Under the pieces are notes generated by a model that did not search any database, was not told the DNA's origin, and was given only the letters and a program-made list of their open reading frames with translations. Positions 7,679-15,852 of a stretch of DNA of 64,000 nucleotides are shown in pieces; position 1 is the stretch's first letter; each line of letters opens with the position of its first letter. Source of the stretch: Enterovibrio baiacu (GTDB lineage: Bacteria; Pseudomonadota; Gammaproteobacteria; Enterobacterales; Vibrionaceae); the NCBI RefSeq assembly GCF_004120195.1, contig NZ_SCHN01000006.1, positions 372,001-436,000 on the forward strand, read 5' to 3'. A program made the position numbers and the translations under genes.

Positions 7679-9973
7679 CTATACCGACTTCACACACATG
7701 ACGTGATAAACGCCATCATGCAGCTCAGTGCCTTCTGTTTCTTTCTCAAAGCCAGGGAATTCCTCATCCCACACTTCGAGCCCTTTCAGGTATTTAATCT
7801 GTGCACTGGTTTCGTCACCAAAGCTTTCGCCCGACATCAGCATTGGAATACCCGGAGGGTAAGGAATCACGGCATTTGCCGCCACGCGCCCTTCTAACTG
7901 ATGCGACGGCACCATCTCGACATTGTCAGCAACAATGGCTTGGAACGCCGCCCTTGGCGTGATGATAGCTTCTGGTAGATTTTCATACGCCGCATTAAGC
8001 AGTTCACCCGGATTGTGTTTTTGCAGGTATTTGAAAATCTTATCGCCTAAGTCTTTCATACCGAGATCGCCATACACATCAGGGAAGTCTGCAACCAAAT
8101 CAGGGAGTGATTCCGACAATGGCGTATTGGCATCATAATGACGCTTGAAGCCCATTAGGGTGTTCACCAAGGTTGCCCACTTCCCTTTTGTTACTCCCAT
8201 TGAGAAGAGGAACATGACTTGGAAATCCGTGGTACGCGTTGGCACAATACCAAAGCGGCCAAGGTACAAGGTCACGAGTGCTGCTGGCACACCAGCGTCC
8301 AGCAATTTGCCATCATCCCCCATGCCTGGCGCCAGAATACTGACTTTGATTGGATCGAGCATACACCAGTCAGCAGGCATATCTTTGAAGCCATGCCAAT
8401 CATCGTTAGGATGCATCACCCACGCATCCTGGCTTTCACACAGCAAGTCTGCTGGCGCATCTTCAAATGCGTAAGACTGGCCTGTTTCTGGGTCTTTGAC
8501 TGATTCTGCATTCCACGGTTTGAAGAACCAATCTCCCGCATCATTGAACTCTCGGTTTAAGCGTCCCATCGCTTGACGGAAATCCACCGCTTCGCGGATC
8601 ACTTCAAGTGTTAACGAATGACCTCGGTTGCCATCCATCATAGACGCAGCAATGTCGTTCGATGCACAAATGGCGTACAAAGGTGACGTTGTCGCGTGCA
8701 TCATATACGCCTGATTAAAACGTTCGAAGCTGATCGCCCCTTTTCCGTTTCTTACATGAAGGAACGATGCTTGTGACAATGCGTTTAATAGCTTGTGTGT
8801 GGAATGGGTGGCGAATACCGTCGGGCCATCGGGGTCTTCTACCGGTTCGCCGCGCATGGCGTAATGATTTTCATAAATGGGGTTAAACCGTGCGTAGCCG
8901 TACCACGCTTCATCAAAGTGAATGCGGTCACTGCTCTCTGCCAGAATGTCTTGCGCCTGTTTGGCGTTGTAACACAAGCCATCATAGGTACAGTTCGTCA
9001 GTACAGAGTAAACCGCGCGCTTGTGGGCATGAGCTTTGGTCAATGCTGTGTCTTCTGCGCGTTTTTGCAGAACAGGTTTGGCGAGTTGGTCAGGGTAGAT
9101 CGGGCCGATGATGCCGTAGCGATTACGTGTTGGCAGTAGGTAGACCGGTCGTGCACCAGACAACATGAGCCCTTGCTCGATAGATTTATGGCAGTTGCGG
9201 TCACAAATCACGATATCGTCTTCGTTCATACAGGCAGACATGATGGTGCGGTTAGAGCCTGATGTGCCAGTCACCAAGGAATAGGATTGATGCGCACCAA
9301 AGACTTTGGCGGCGTATTTCTCACTTTCACCAAAGGCGCCGGTGTGGTCGAGTAAGGAACCTAATGACCCACGCTCAATCCCCATGTCGGTACGAAAAAT
9401 ACCTTCACCATAGTAATTGTAGAAACGCTGCCCTGCTGGCGTTTTGGTAAAACCTACCCCACCTTGGTGCCCAGGTGCCGCCCATGAATACTCGTGAATA
9501 TCATCGTAGCGCATCAATGCCGCCATCAACGGAGGCAGCAGTTTTGAGCGATAACGTGTCATCGCGGCAACAGCGCGCCCTGCGATAAAGTCAGGGGTGT
9601 CTTCCATGATCCACGCGAACTCATCGACTTTCTCCATCATCTCACGGGTGACATGAAGGGTGATCTTCTTGCGCTCTGCCAATAGGAAAACAGGGACATT
9701 TTCTTGGCGTCGATTCAGCTTATCAATCAACACATAGAAGCGGTCGTTTTCCTCCGATTGTGAGCCACTCATGGCGGATGTCAGCATTAAACAATCGATG
9801 GCAGTGTTCGTAAAAATGATCGAGTAGCAATCATCAAAACTGGTCGCTACCGTCACGTTTGCACCACTCGCTTCAAGCTCTGATATGAGTCGTTCAATCG
9901 CGTTACCGACAATACCCTGTCGGTGAGCTTCCTCTAAAATTAAAACGTTGTATTTCTTTCCATATTTTTTCAT
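7679..9973 (-). CDS. adiA: Biodegradative (acid-inducible) arginine decarboxylase
   Basis: A 764-residue PLP-dependent group III decarboxylase, close in length and sequence to the E. coli acid-resistance enzyme AdiA. It converts arginine to agmatine and CO2, consuming a cytoplasmic proton. It has an N-terminal response-regulator-like wing domain (about 1-130), then the fold I core. The PLP lysine is K394 in THSTHKLLNAL; D354 in HFDEAWYGY and H262 in DRNCHKSIEQG are the other expected cofactor contacts. The N-terminus has a short extra basic stretch (MKKYGKKYN). A PotE-like antiporter gene is divergent across a 530-base gap. Expression is probably acid- or anoxia-linked, but no regulator gene lies beside it. 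Confidence 0.95.
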   Translation of the reverse strand: MKKYGKKYNVLILEEAHRQGIVGNAIERLISELEASGANVTVATSFDDCYSIIFTNTAIDCLMLTSAMSGSQSEENDRFYVLIDKLNRRQENVPVFLLAERKKITLHVTREMMEKVDEFAWIMEDTPDFIAGRAVAAMTRYRSKLLPPLMAALMRYDDIHEYSWAAPGHQGGVGFTKTPAGQRFYNYYGEGIFRTDMGIERGSLGSLLDHTGAFGESEKYAAKVFGAHQSYSLVTGTSGSNRTIMSACMNEDDIVICDRNCHKSIEQGLMLSGARPVYLLPTRNRYGIIGPIYPDQLAKPVLQKRAEDTALTKAHAHKRAVYSVLTNCTYDGLCYNAKQAQDILAESSDRIHFDEAWYGYARFNPIYENHYAMRGEPVEDPDGPTVFATHSTHKLLNALSQASFLHVRNGKGAISFERFNQAYMMHATTSPLYAICASNDIAASMMDGNRGHSLTLEVIREAVDFRQAMGRLNREFNDAGDWFFKPWNAESVKDPETGQSYAFEDAPADLLCESQDAWVMHPNDDWHGFKDMPADWCMLDPIKVSILAPGMGDDGKLLDAGVPAALVTLYLGRFGIVPTRTTDFQVMFLFSMGVTKGKWATLVNTLMGFKRHYDANTPLSESLPDLVADFPDVYGDLGMKDLGDKIFKYLQKHNPGELLNAAYENLPEAIITPRAAFQAIVADNVEMVPSHQLEGRVAANAVIPYPPGIPMLMSGESFGDETSAQIKYLKGLEVWDEEFPGFEKETEGTELHDGVYHVMCVKSV

Positions 9974-10504
9974 GGCCCTGCTCCGGCACGGTAAGAATGA
10001 ACAAGCAAAAGCGCACTGAATCCTGCATTTTCAGGCGACTGGGTATATTCACCATAGAAGAGCCAACACGTAGAAAAAGTCGCAAAAAAGACATAAACGC
10101 AGAAAAACACCGCCAGAAAAACAGATAGAAAAAGTCTCAATAATCAGCCGACATAAATGCATTTTTTTTCATAGCGCTTAATTTCAATGCGCTATTGGTT
10201 TTTGCCTCACAGTTTAAAGCCCGCATGTCTTGGAAAAGAATCAATTCCGCCTTAGCGCAACATCTAAGTTCAATTCGACAACGATAAACGTTTCCGATTT
10301 ATCACCCCATGAAATCTCTTCAATGAGAGCAGTGAATCCATGGGTATAAATTTGTTTTCACTTGGACTTTGGCGTTTTTATCTTCGGTATCAGGCATGTT
10401 CGATAACAAGCATGCAAAGAATTCATGCCGTAGCAGTAGGAAAAAGGCCAAGCGAAGCGAAACCTACCGACGTGACACCAAGATAAACGAGGTGGAGAAT
10501 TAGC
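9974..10504. other. Divergent control region between adiA and the antiporter gene
   Basis: 531 bases with promoters expected in both directions. It contains a solo arm of the dispersed palindromic repeat (listed separately) about 40 bases from the adiA start. GGCATG and CATGCC copies form a loose inverted repeat at about 10392-10428. GGTGGAG just upstream of 10505 is the antiporter ribosome-binding site. No gene is supported here. Confidence 0.5.
10015..10052. repeat. Solo arm of a dispersed palindromic repeat
   Basis: CTGAATCCTGCATTTTCAGG followed by CGACTGGGTATATTCACC. It matches the right terminal arm of the 285-bp element upstream of roxA (CTGAATCCTGCATCTTCAGG then TTGTTTGGGTATATAC). No second arm is seen nearby. 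It lies in the adiA leader or promoter. Confidence 0.7.
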
Positions 10505-11824
10505 ATGGCTTCAGAACAAAACAAAATGGGATTGGTTGGCCTTACCACCATTGTGACGGTTAACATGATGGGGTCAGGCATCATCATGCTGCCGGCCAGT
10601 TTGGCGCAAACAGGGGCAATTTCTCTGTTGTCATGGATCGTGACGGCGCTTGGGGCAATGTGTATCGCCTATGCATTTGCAAAGTGTGGCATGTACTGCA
10701 ATAGAGATGGCGGCATGTCAGCGTATGCCGCAGAAGCACACGGTAAATCCTCGTTTTTTATCGCCTCTTATACCTACTATGTGTGTTTGGTGATCAGTGC
10801 CGTTGCCATTGCAGTGTCGGCTGCAGGGTATCTGGTTCCCTTTTTCCCTTGGATTAAGACCACGCCGATACATACCTTTGTTGCCGTGGTCGGCATTCTC
10901 GTCGTCACCATGGTCGCCAACTTTTGGGGACCCAAAATCACAGGGCAGATTTCTGCCATTACTGTCTGGGGGATCATTATTCCCGTGGTCGGTCTGTCGA
11001 TTGGTGGCTGGTTTTGGTTTCAACCAGAGTTGTTTTCAGAGGCGTGGAACCCTCATCAAGACACCACGGTCACGGCCATTTCTTCAGGGATTGCCCTAAC
11101 GCTTTGGGCTTTTCTCGGCATTGAATCGGCGGGGGCAAACTCGGGGGCTGTTGAGAACCCCGAAAAGAACGTCCCCTTAGCCTGTATGCTTGCCACCAGC
11201 TTTACTGCGGTTGTGTATATCACCTCAACGTCTGTGATTCAGGGGATCATACCCAACGCAGAGTTAGCGAAATCGGATGCACCTTTTGGCCTTGTTTACA
11301 CCTATATGTTCAATGAAACCGTCGGGCAAGTGATTACAGCGCTGGCGGTTATCGCCTGTATTGGTTCACTTCTCGGTTGGCAGTTCACCAACGCGCAAGT
11401 GTCTAAAGCCGCAGCAGACATTCGCCTGTTTCCGAAAGTCTTTGGTGATGTGAATAAATCGAATGCTCCCATCAAAGGCATGATGATCATGCTTGCCTTG
11501 GAACTCGGGTTGGCACTGATGACCATTTCGCCAAATCTGGTGAAGCAATTCAACGTTCTGCTTAACCTTGCGGTCTTCATCAACATGGTGCCTTACATCC
11601 TATCCCTCACAGGTCTCGAAGTGATTCTGCGTAAGAAGAATGTGGGTAAGAAAGAGTATGAAACCAGCGCGATCATCGGCACATTCGCAGTGGCCTACAG
11701 TATTTATGGCGTATACGCCTGCGGGCAGTCTGCCGTTTTCTACGGCGCAATCGTGACCTTCATTGGCTACATATTCTATGGTTTTGTCGCCGCACGAGAT
11801 AACAACAATGGCGCAGCCGCCTAG
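10505..11824 (+). CDS. potE: PotE-like basic amino acid/polyamine antiporter (APC family)
   Basis: A 439-residue, 12-span APC-superfamily exchanger. It resembles the putrescine:ornithine antiporter PotE more than AdiC: the start reads NKMGLVGLTTIVTVNMMGSG and the middle GQISAITVWGIIIPVVG. Residues reported as important for polyamine recognition in PotE are all present at the same numbers: W201, E207, W292 and Y425. Its divergent partner is an arginine decarboxylase, so the physiological exchange is more likely arginine/agmatine (inference). AdiC would then be the functional but not the closest sequence match. Downstream, a small secreted protein gene follows after nine bases. The symbol reflects sequence likeness, not proven substrate. 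Confidence 0.85.
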   Translation: MASEQNKMGLVGLTTIVTVNMMGSGIIMLPASLAQTGAISLLSWIVTALGAMCIAYAFAKCGMYCNRDGGMSAYAAEAHGKSSFFIASYTYYVCLVISAVAIAVSAAGYLVPFFPWIKTTPIHTFVAVVGILVVTMVANFWGPKITGQISAITVWGIIIPVVGLSIGGWFWFQPELFSEAWNPHQDTTVTAISSGIALTLWAFLGIESAGANSGAVENPEKNVPLACMLATSFTAVVYITSTSVIQGIIPNAELAKSDAPFGLVYTYMFNETVGQVITALAVIACIGSLLGWQFTNAQVSKAAADIRLFPKVFGDVNKSNAPIKGMMIMLALELGLALMTISPNLVKQFNVLLNLAVFINMVPYILSLTGLEVILRKKNVGKKEYETSAIIGTFAVAYSIYGVYACGQSAVFYGAIVTFIGYIFYGFVAARDNNNGAAA

Positions 11825-11833
11825 GAGGACAAC

Positions 11834-12232
11834 ATGTGCAACCATGCAGCACTTGATAGGTTGGTCTTTCGTTGTGTCGCTGTCGGCGCGAGTGTGTTGG
11901 TGCTCGCCATCAGCACACCTGCATTTACATCGGAAGAAATGGAAATCAATGAAGTCGTTGAGGTTGAGAATGCCAGCGATTCAGATCCCATGACGGCTAT
12001 CGAAATCATTATTGGTAAGCGAATTCCTGAAACGATCAGAGAGGGCGATCGCCCTCCCCATGTATATCGACCTCGCACACCGATCTTTCACCACCACCAC
12101 CCGGAGAACGCCGCGGTCGAGCCAGAAATCAGAAAACACTTACTGGTGGATCACCCTGAACTCAATAACAATCAAGGGCGAAAAATCAGAACGCCACCCA
12201 GTGCGAGCGATACCAAGGTAGAAAGTAACTAA
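11834..12232 (+). CDS. Small secreted protein with a His cluster, unknown function
   Basis: A 132-residue protein with an N-terminal hydrophobic segment (about 12-31) ending AISTPAFTS, which looks like a Sec signal peptide. The mature part is short, polar and probably disordered: an acidic region, an internal RPPHVYRPRTP stretch, four consecutive histidines (FHHHHPEN) and a basic C-terminus. TAGGAGGACAAC precedes the ATG, so translation is strongly initiated and probably coupled to the antiporter gene, whose stop codon overlaps this site. No known family is recognised. A periplasmic or envelope role during acid stress, or metal/proton binding by the histidines, is guesswork from context. Confidence 0.75.
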   Translation: MCNHAALDRLVFRCVAVGASVLVLAISTPAFTSEEMEINEVVEVENASDSDPMTAIEIIIGKRIPETIREGDRPPHVYRPRTPIFHHHHPENAAVEPEIRKHLLVDHPELNNNQGRKIRTPPSASDTKVESN

Positions 12233-12260
12233 CCGCTTAAAAATTTGATACCAGCATGAA

Positions 12261-12291
12261 AAACGCCAGCGTGAATAAGCGCTGGCGTTTT
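12261..12291. terminator. Bidirectional rho-independent terminator
   Basis: Stem AAACGCCAGCG / CGCTGGCGTTT with a short AT-rich loop. It separates the antiporter operon from the convergent CysB-like gene. Confidence 0.88.
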
Positions 12292-12318
12292 GATGTCGAT
12301 TTTAACGCTGTCTGTGTG

Positions 12319-13293
12319 TTAGTAAACTGGCAACTCTAAGCCATCAAACAGTTTATCGACTTTGTCGCTGCTGTTTTGCATCAATACGTTTTCCATCAAG
12401 GTTTTCGTCAAATGCGGCGAGAACGAGGTCAAGAAATCATACATGTAGTTCTGCAGCAGAATGTCTTTCGAGAAACAAATCCATGCGTTTGATGGCGCAA
12501 ACAGATGATCAAGATTGATGTACGTCAGGCCGCTATTTTCAATATCACGTGCTGCAAGCGTCGAGATAATACCGATGCCAAATCCCAATTGGACGTAACG
12601 CTTAATCACATCTGCATCCATGACGGTCATGAAGTAGTTTGGCGCAATGCCCACGCGAGCAAATGCTTCATCTTGGGTTTGTCGGCCCGTTGAGCCCGGC
12701 TCGTAACTCAAGATCGGGTATTCAGCCAATTGCTTGAGCGTCGGCTTTTTCACCTCGGCCAATGGATGGGTCTCAGGCACAACCAACCCCAATGTCCAAA
12801 GGTAAGCAGGCAACACGATCAGATCGTTATCTGCGCCAATATCATGCGCAACAATAGAAAAATCTGAATGCCCTTTGCTAATAACCCCTTTGGTTTGGAG
12901 TGGCAAGGTAGGCTGAAGATGGAAATTGATATTGGGGTATTTCTGCGTGAAATAAGACACACTGTTCGGCAGCAAGTAGCGTGCGATCGTGTGGGTGGTG
13001 TAAATGTTGAGCGTCCCGACACTTGGGTCTAAGTGCTCATTGGCGAGCGCTTTGATTTTTTGTTCAAGCGCCAACATGCGCTCGACTTGCTCAAGGATAC
13101 GTTCCCCAATAGGCGTAACACCACTGAGGTTCTTACCGCGTCGCTCAAAAATCCGAACGCCTAGTTCTTTTTCCAGCAAACCCACTTGCTTGCTGACGCC
13201 CGGTTGCGTCGTGAAAAGCGATTGCGAAGCCGCGGACACATTCAGGTTGTTGTCCTTTATCGCTTTTAGGTATTTGAGCTGTTGAAGTTTCAA
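12319..13293 (-). CDS. CysB/Cbl-like LysR-type regulator (paralogue of cysB)
   Basis: 324 residues, exactly the length of enterobacterial CysB, with an N-terminal winged helix-turn-helix ([20 protein letters not shown]) and a C-terminal periplasmic-binding-like effector domain. Using CysB numbering, which aligns without gaps, the sulfate-contact residues T100, T102, W166 and T202 are kept, but Q103 is Ile and T149 is Ala. This suggests a different effector or altered response. The true cysB start lies at the left edge of the window, so this is a paralogue. Targets are unknown; the nearby acid-stress or DUF3100 genes are possible but not shown. It has no close operon partner. Confidence 0.9.
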   Translation of the reverse strand: MKLQQLKYLKAIKDNNLNVSAASQSLFTTQPGVSKQVGLLEKELGVRIFERRGKNLSGVTPIGERILEQVERMLALEQKIKALANEHLDPSVGTLNIYTTHTIARYLLPNSVSYFTQKYPNINFHLQPTLPLQTKGVISKGHSDFSIVAHDIGADNDLIVLPAYLWTLGLVVPETHPLAEVKKPTLKQLAEYPILSYEPGSTGRQTQDEAFARVGIAPNYFMTVMDADVIKRYVQLGFGIGIISTLAARDIENSGLTYINLDHLFAPSNAWICFSKDILLQNYMYDFLTSFSPHLTKTLMENVLMQNSSDKVDKLFDGLELPVY

Positions 13294-13524
13294 TCCCTTA
13301 CCTCACACATAGAATACAGCTATAGATCCTGAATTTATAAGAGCATTCCGCTTTAGACAAGTATAAGTGCGTGAAAATGACAACAAGGATGCATTTATTA
13401 AAGGCTCTTGCCATTGAGGAGAGAGATGGCCATGTCTTTGCTTATATGGCCATGCAGGAATAGATAGGTGAGGCAATACCTTTAGATCGCATGAGAGTAT
13501 TGCAGCAAGGCTAAAAACGTGAAC

Positions 13525-14016
13525 TCATTGCTTATCGAACAAATCGAGGATGCTGTCGCTGGCTTCTTCAATCAAATCCAACACGCGTTCAAATCCACGG
13601 CTACCGCCAAAGTAAGGGTCAGGGATTTCATCAAGGGTGACATCCCCATGGCTGAGGAATAAAGACACTTTGTGGCGATATTCGGGGGGGCAAATATCAA
13701 TCAAATCAGCAAGGTTGGCTTTATCCGCTGCGAGTACAAGATCAAACGTTTCGAAATCTTCCACACCCACTTGTCGCGAACGAATGCCAGCGAAGCTGTA
13801 GCCTCTGGCTTCCCCCGCTTGTTGGCTACGAGGATCAGGTTTGCTTCCAGTGTGATAACCAATGGTGCCAGCCGAATCAATCTCTACGTCTATGCCCCTT
13901 TCAGCGGCTTTTGCCCGCAAGATAGCTTCACCTGTGGGTGATCGACAAATGTTGCCCATACAAACAACGAGAATGCGAGGGGTGCCGTGTACGGCAGATT
14001 GGGATTGAAGGGACAT
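13525..14016 (-). CDS. Low-molecular-weight protein-tyrosine phosphatase
   Basis: A 163-residue cytoplasmic phosphatase of the arsenate-reductase-like LMW-PTP fold. The P-loop C-X5-R-S is visible as VCMGNICRSP (nucleophile C19, R25), and the general acid is D133 in IPDPYFGG. It removes phosphate from tyrosyl proteins or small aryl phosphates through a phosphocysteine intermediate. No tyrosine kinase (Wzc-type) or capsule gene is nearby, so this is probably the stand-alone YfkJ/Acp1-like type and not Wzb. The N-terminal ten residues before TPRILVVC are extra and the true start could lie slightly downstream. It stands alone. Confidence 0.93.
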   Translation of the reverse strand: MSLQSQSAVHGTPRILVVCMGNICRSPTGEAILRAKAAERGIDVEIDSAGTIGYHTGSKPDPRSQQAGEARGYSFAGIRSRQVGVEDFETFDLVLAADKANLADLIDICPPEYRHKVSLFLSHGDVTLDEIPDPYFGGSRGFERVLDLIEEASDSILDLFDKQ

Positions 14017-14203
14017 TGGCTTTCCATGCAGCGATACAATGAACTAACACTCTATCGAAACACGCGCTTTTGCGCAAAAAACATCCGTTAAATTGCCGAC
14101 TTAGCATCGCACACTGTGTCACACAACGTCGGCAATGTACGTAAACGTGTTTGCGCTTAACGCTCGCTTGTACTGAACCCTCGTTAGTTCTCAAGCTCGG
14201 CCG

Positions 14204-14938
14204 TTATTTACTGAAGTTGTCATTCAGAAAAGTGCCGAAAGTTTCCCAAGAGCGCGTGTCCGCAATTTTGCGGTAGCGCGGCGATTCAAACACAGTGAAT
14301 GCATGAGGCGCACCTGAGTAAACTTCAATCAGGTAAGGGACTTTCGACCCTTCAAGTTGCTCAGACAACATGGCAACGTCACCCATAGGAATACTGGCGT
14401 CTGCACCACCATGGGCAATAAAGATCGGCGCGGTATCTTCTGGGTAAGACTGCGCGTTCGGTGTTTTCAGACCACCATGAAACGTTGCATAGCCCAACAC
14501 CCCCTGCCCTTTCCCAGAACGCGCAAGCTCCAGTGTGGCTGCACCGCCAAAGCAGTAACCGGCAATAACCACGTCATCAATCCCCATCTCTCTGGCTTTG
14601 TCTAAACCGGCGAGGATCAAGCTGCGCATTTTTTCTCTGTCTTTGTACAGTTTACCCACTTCCGCTTTTTTGGCGTTAGTGTCTGTTGGGCGGTTGCCCT
14701 TACCGTATAAATCGACGGCAAACGTGTTGTACCCCATTTCCGACAGCATGCTGACGCGCTTTTGCTCATAGCCAGTCAGACCATCCCAATCGTGGATTAA
14801 GATCACTGAGCCTTTCGGTGTGCCTTGTGCCTTCGCGTAGTAGCCTTCCAATTCCATGCCATCTGCACTGTAATCCACGACTTGCCCTGCAAATGCATTA
14901 AATGACAACCCAAGAAGCGCTAACCCTAATCGTTTCAT
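14204..14938 (-). CDS. Dienelactone hydrolase family protein, secreted
   Basis: A 244-residue alpha/beta hydrolase with an N-terminal signal peptide (MKRLGLALLGLSFNAFAG, cleavage after about residue 18). The catalytic triad of the dienelactone hydrolase group is complete: C129 in AGYCFGG, D180 in GGADASIP and H212 in APHAFTVF. Known family members hydrolyse enol lactones; periplasmic ones in gammaproteobacteria are of unknown substrate. No aromatic-degradation genes accompany it, so the chlorocatechol pathway is unlikely. It is a single-gene unit on the minus strand. Confidence 0.9.
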   Translation of the reverse strand: MKRLGLALLGLSFNAFAGQVVDYSADGMELEGYYAKAQGTPKGSVILIHDWDGLTGYEQKRVSMLSEMGYNTFAVDLYGKGNRPTDTNAKKAEVGKLYKDREKMRSLILAGLDKAREMGIDDVVIAGYCFGGAATLELARSGKGQGVLGYATFHGGLKTPNAQSYPEDTAPIFIAHGGADASIPMGDVAMLSEQLEGSKVPYLIEVYSGAPHAFTVFESPRYRKIADTRSWETFGTFLNDNFSK

Positions 14939-15184
14939 GCTCTTTCCCTCGTTTGCTTGTCGATGTTCATCGTGTACGTTTTTGCTTTAGCAAGCCTTAA
15001 AGTGTAGTCACTCAATAGAGAAGCCTGCGGGGTATTCCCTTGGCTTTACGTAGCTTTACATATAAGACGACGCGCGATGAATGCTTCCAAATAGAGAGAG
15101 TTTTGGTATGTTGTGATCCAATCTTCGAGGCTCACCATACCCTCCCGACTGAAATATACGCATTGGCACTGAAAAGGATCTGAT

Positions 15185-15775
15185 ATGAGCGACGAACGCT
15201 ACAAAGCACGACAACAAAAAGTAAAAGAACAAGTGGATGAACGCGTCGCTGCCGCCCAGATCGAAAAAGGATTGTTGCTCGTCATTACCGGCAATGGGAA
15301 AGGAAAATCCACCGCGGGGTTTGGCGTCATTACTCGCGCGACTGGCCACGACCAGAAATGTGGCGTCGCCCAGTTTATTAAAGGCACGTGGGCGTGTGGT
15401 GAGCGCAATCTACTGGAAAAATGCGGTGTTGAATTTCATGTCATGGCGACCGGTTTCACGTGGGACACACAGGACAAAACCGGTGATACAAAAGCCGCGC
15501 AAGAGGTATGGCAAGAGTGCAAACGCATGCTGGCAGACCCAAGCTATGACGTGGTGTTACTGGACGAAATGACCTACATGGTGACCTATGGCTACATTGC
15601 GCTGGATGAGGTTGTCACTGCGCTTGAGAATCGACCGAGTGAGCAATCTGTTGTCATTACAGGGCGAGCAGCACACCGCACGCTGACTGACATGGCCGAT
15701 ACCGTGTCGGAAGTGCGCAATGTGAAGCATGCCTTTGAATCGGGCGTGAAGGTGCGTAAAGGCATAGACTGGTAA
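15185..15775 (+). CDS. cobO: Cob(I)alamin adenosyltransferase (CobA/CobO/BtuR type)
   Basis: A 196-residue enzyme that transfers the adenosyl group from ATP to reduced corrinoids, giving adenosylcobalamin. The P-loop GNGKGKSTAG spans about residues 36-45 and the DEMTYM motif gives the Walker B-like acid. The family is usually about 196-203 residues, so this one is complete. AAGGA upstream fits the chosen ATG. No corrin-ring synthesis genes lie near, so the likely role is salvage of imported B12 for dependent enzymes. It is monocistronic and followed by a strong terminator. Confidence 0.95.
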   Translation: MSDERYKARQQKVKEQVDERVAAAQIEKGLLLVITGNGKGKSTAGFGVITRATGHDQKCGVAQFIKGTWACGERNLLEKCGVEFHVMATGFTWDTQDKTGDTKAAQEVWQECKRMLADPSYDVVLLDEMTYMVTYGYIALDEVVTALENRPSEQSVVITGRAAHRTLTDMADTVSEVRNVKHAFESGVKVRKGIDW

Positions 15776-15798
15776 TCATTCCCGCAGATTCATTCGAT

Positions 15799-15832
15799 AA
15801 AAAACGCCCCGCTTTTTTGCGGGGCGTTTTTT
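15799..15832. terminator. Bidirectional rho-independent terminator
   Basis: Stem AAAACGCCCCGC / GCGGGGCGTTTT with a T-rich loop. It lies between cobO and the convergent YdjM-like gene. Confidence 0.92.
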
Positions 15833-15852
15833 ATCTCTCCGTCTTTGTCGCT

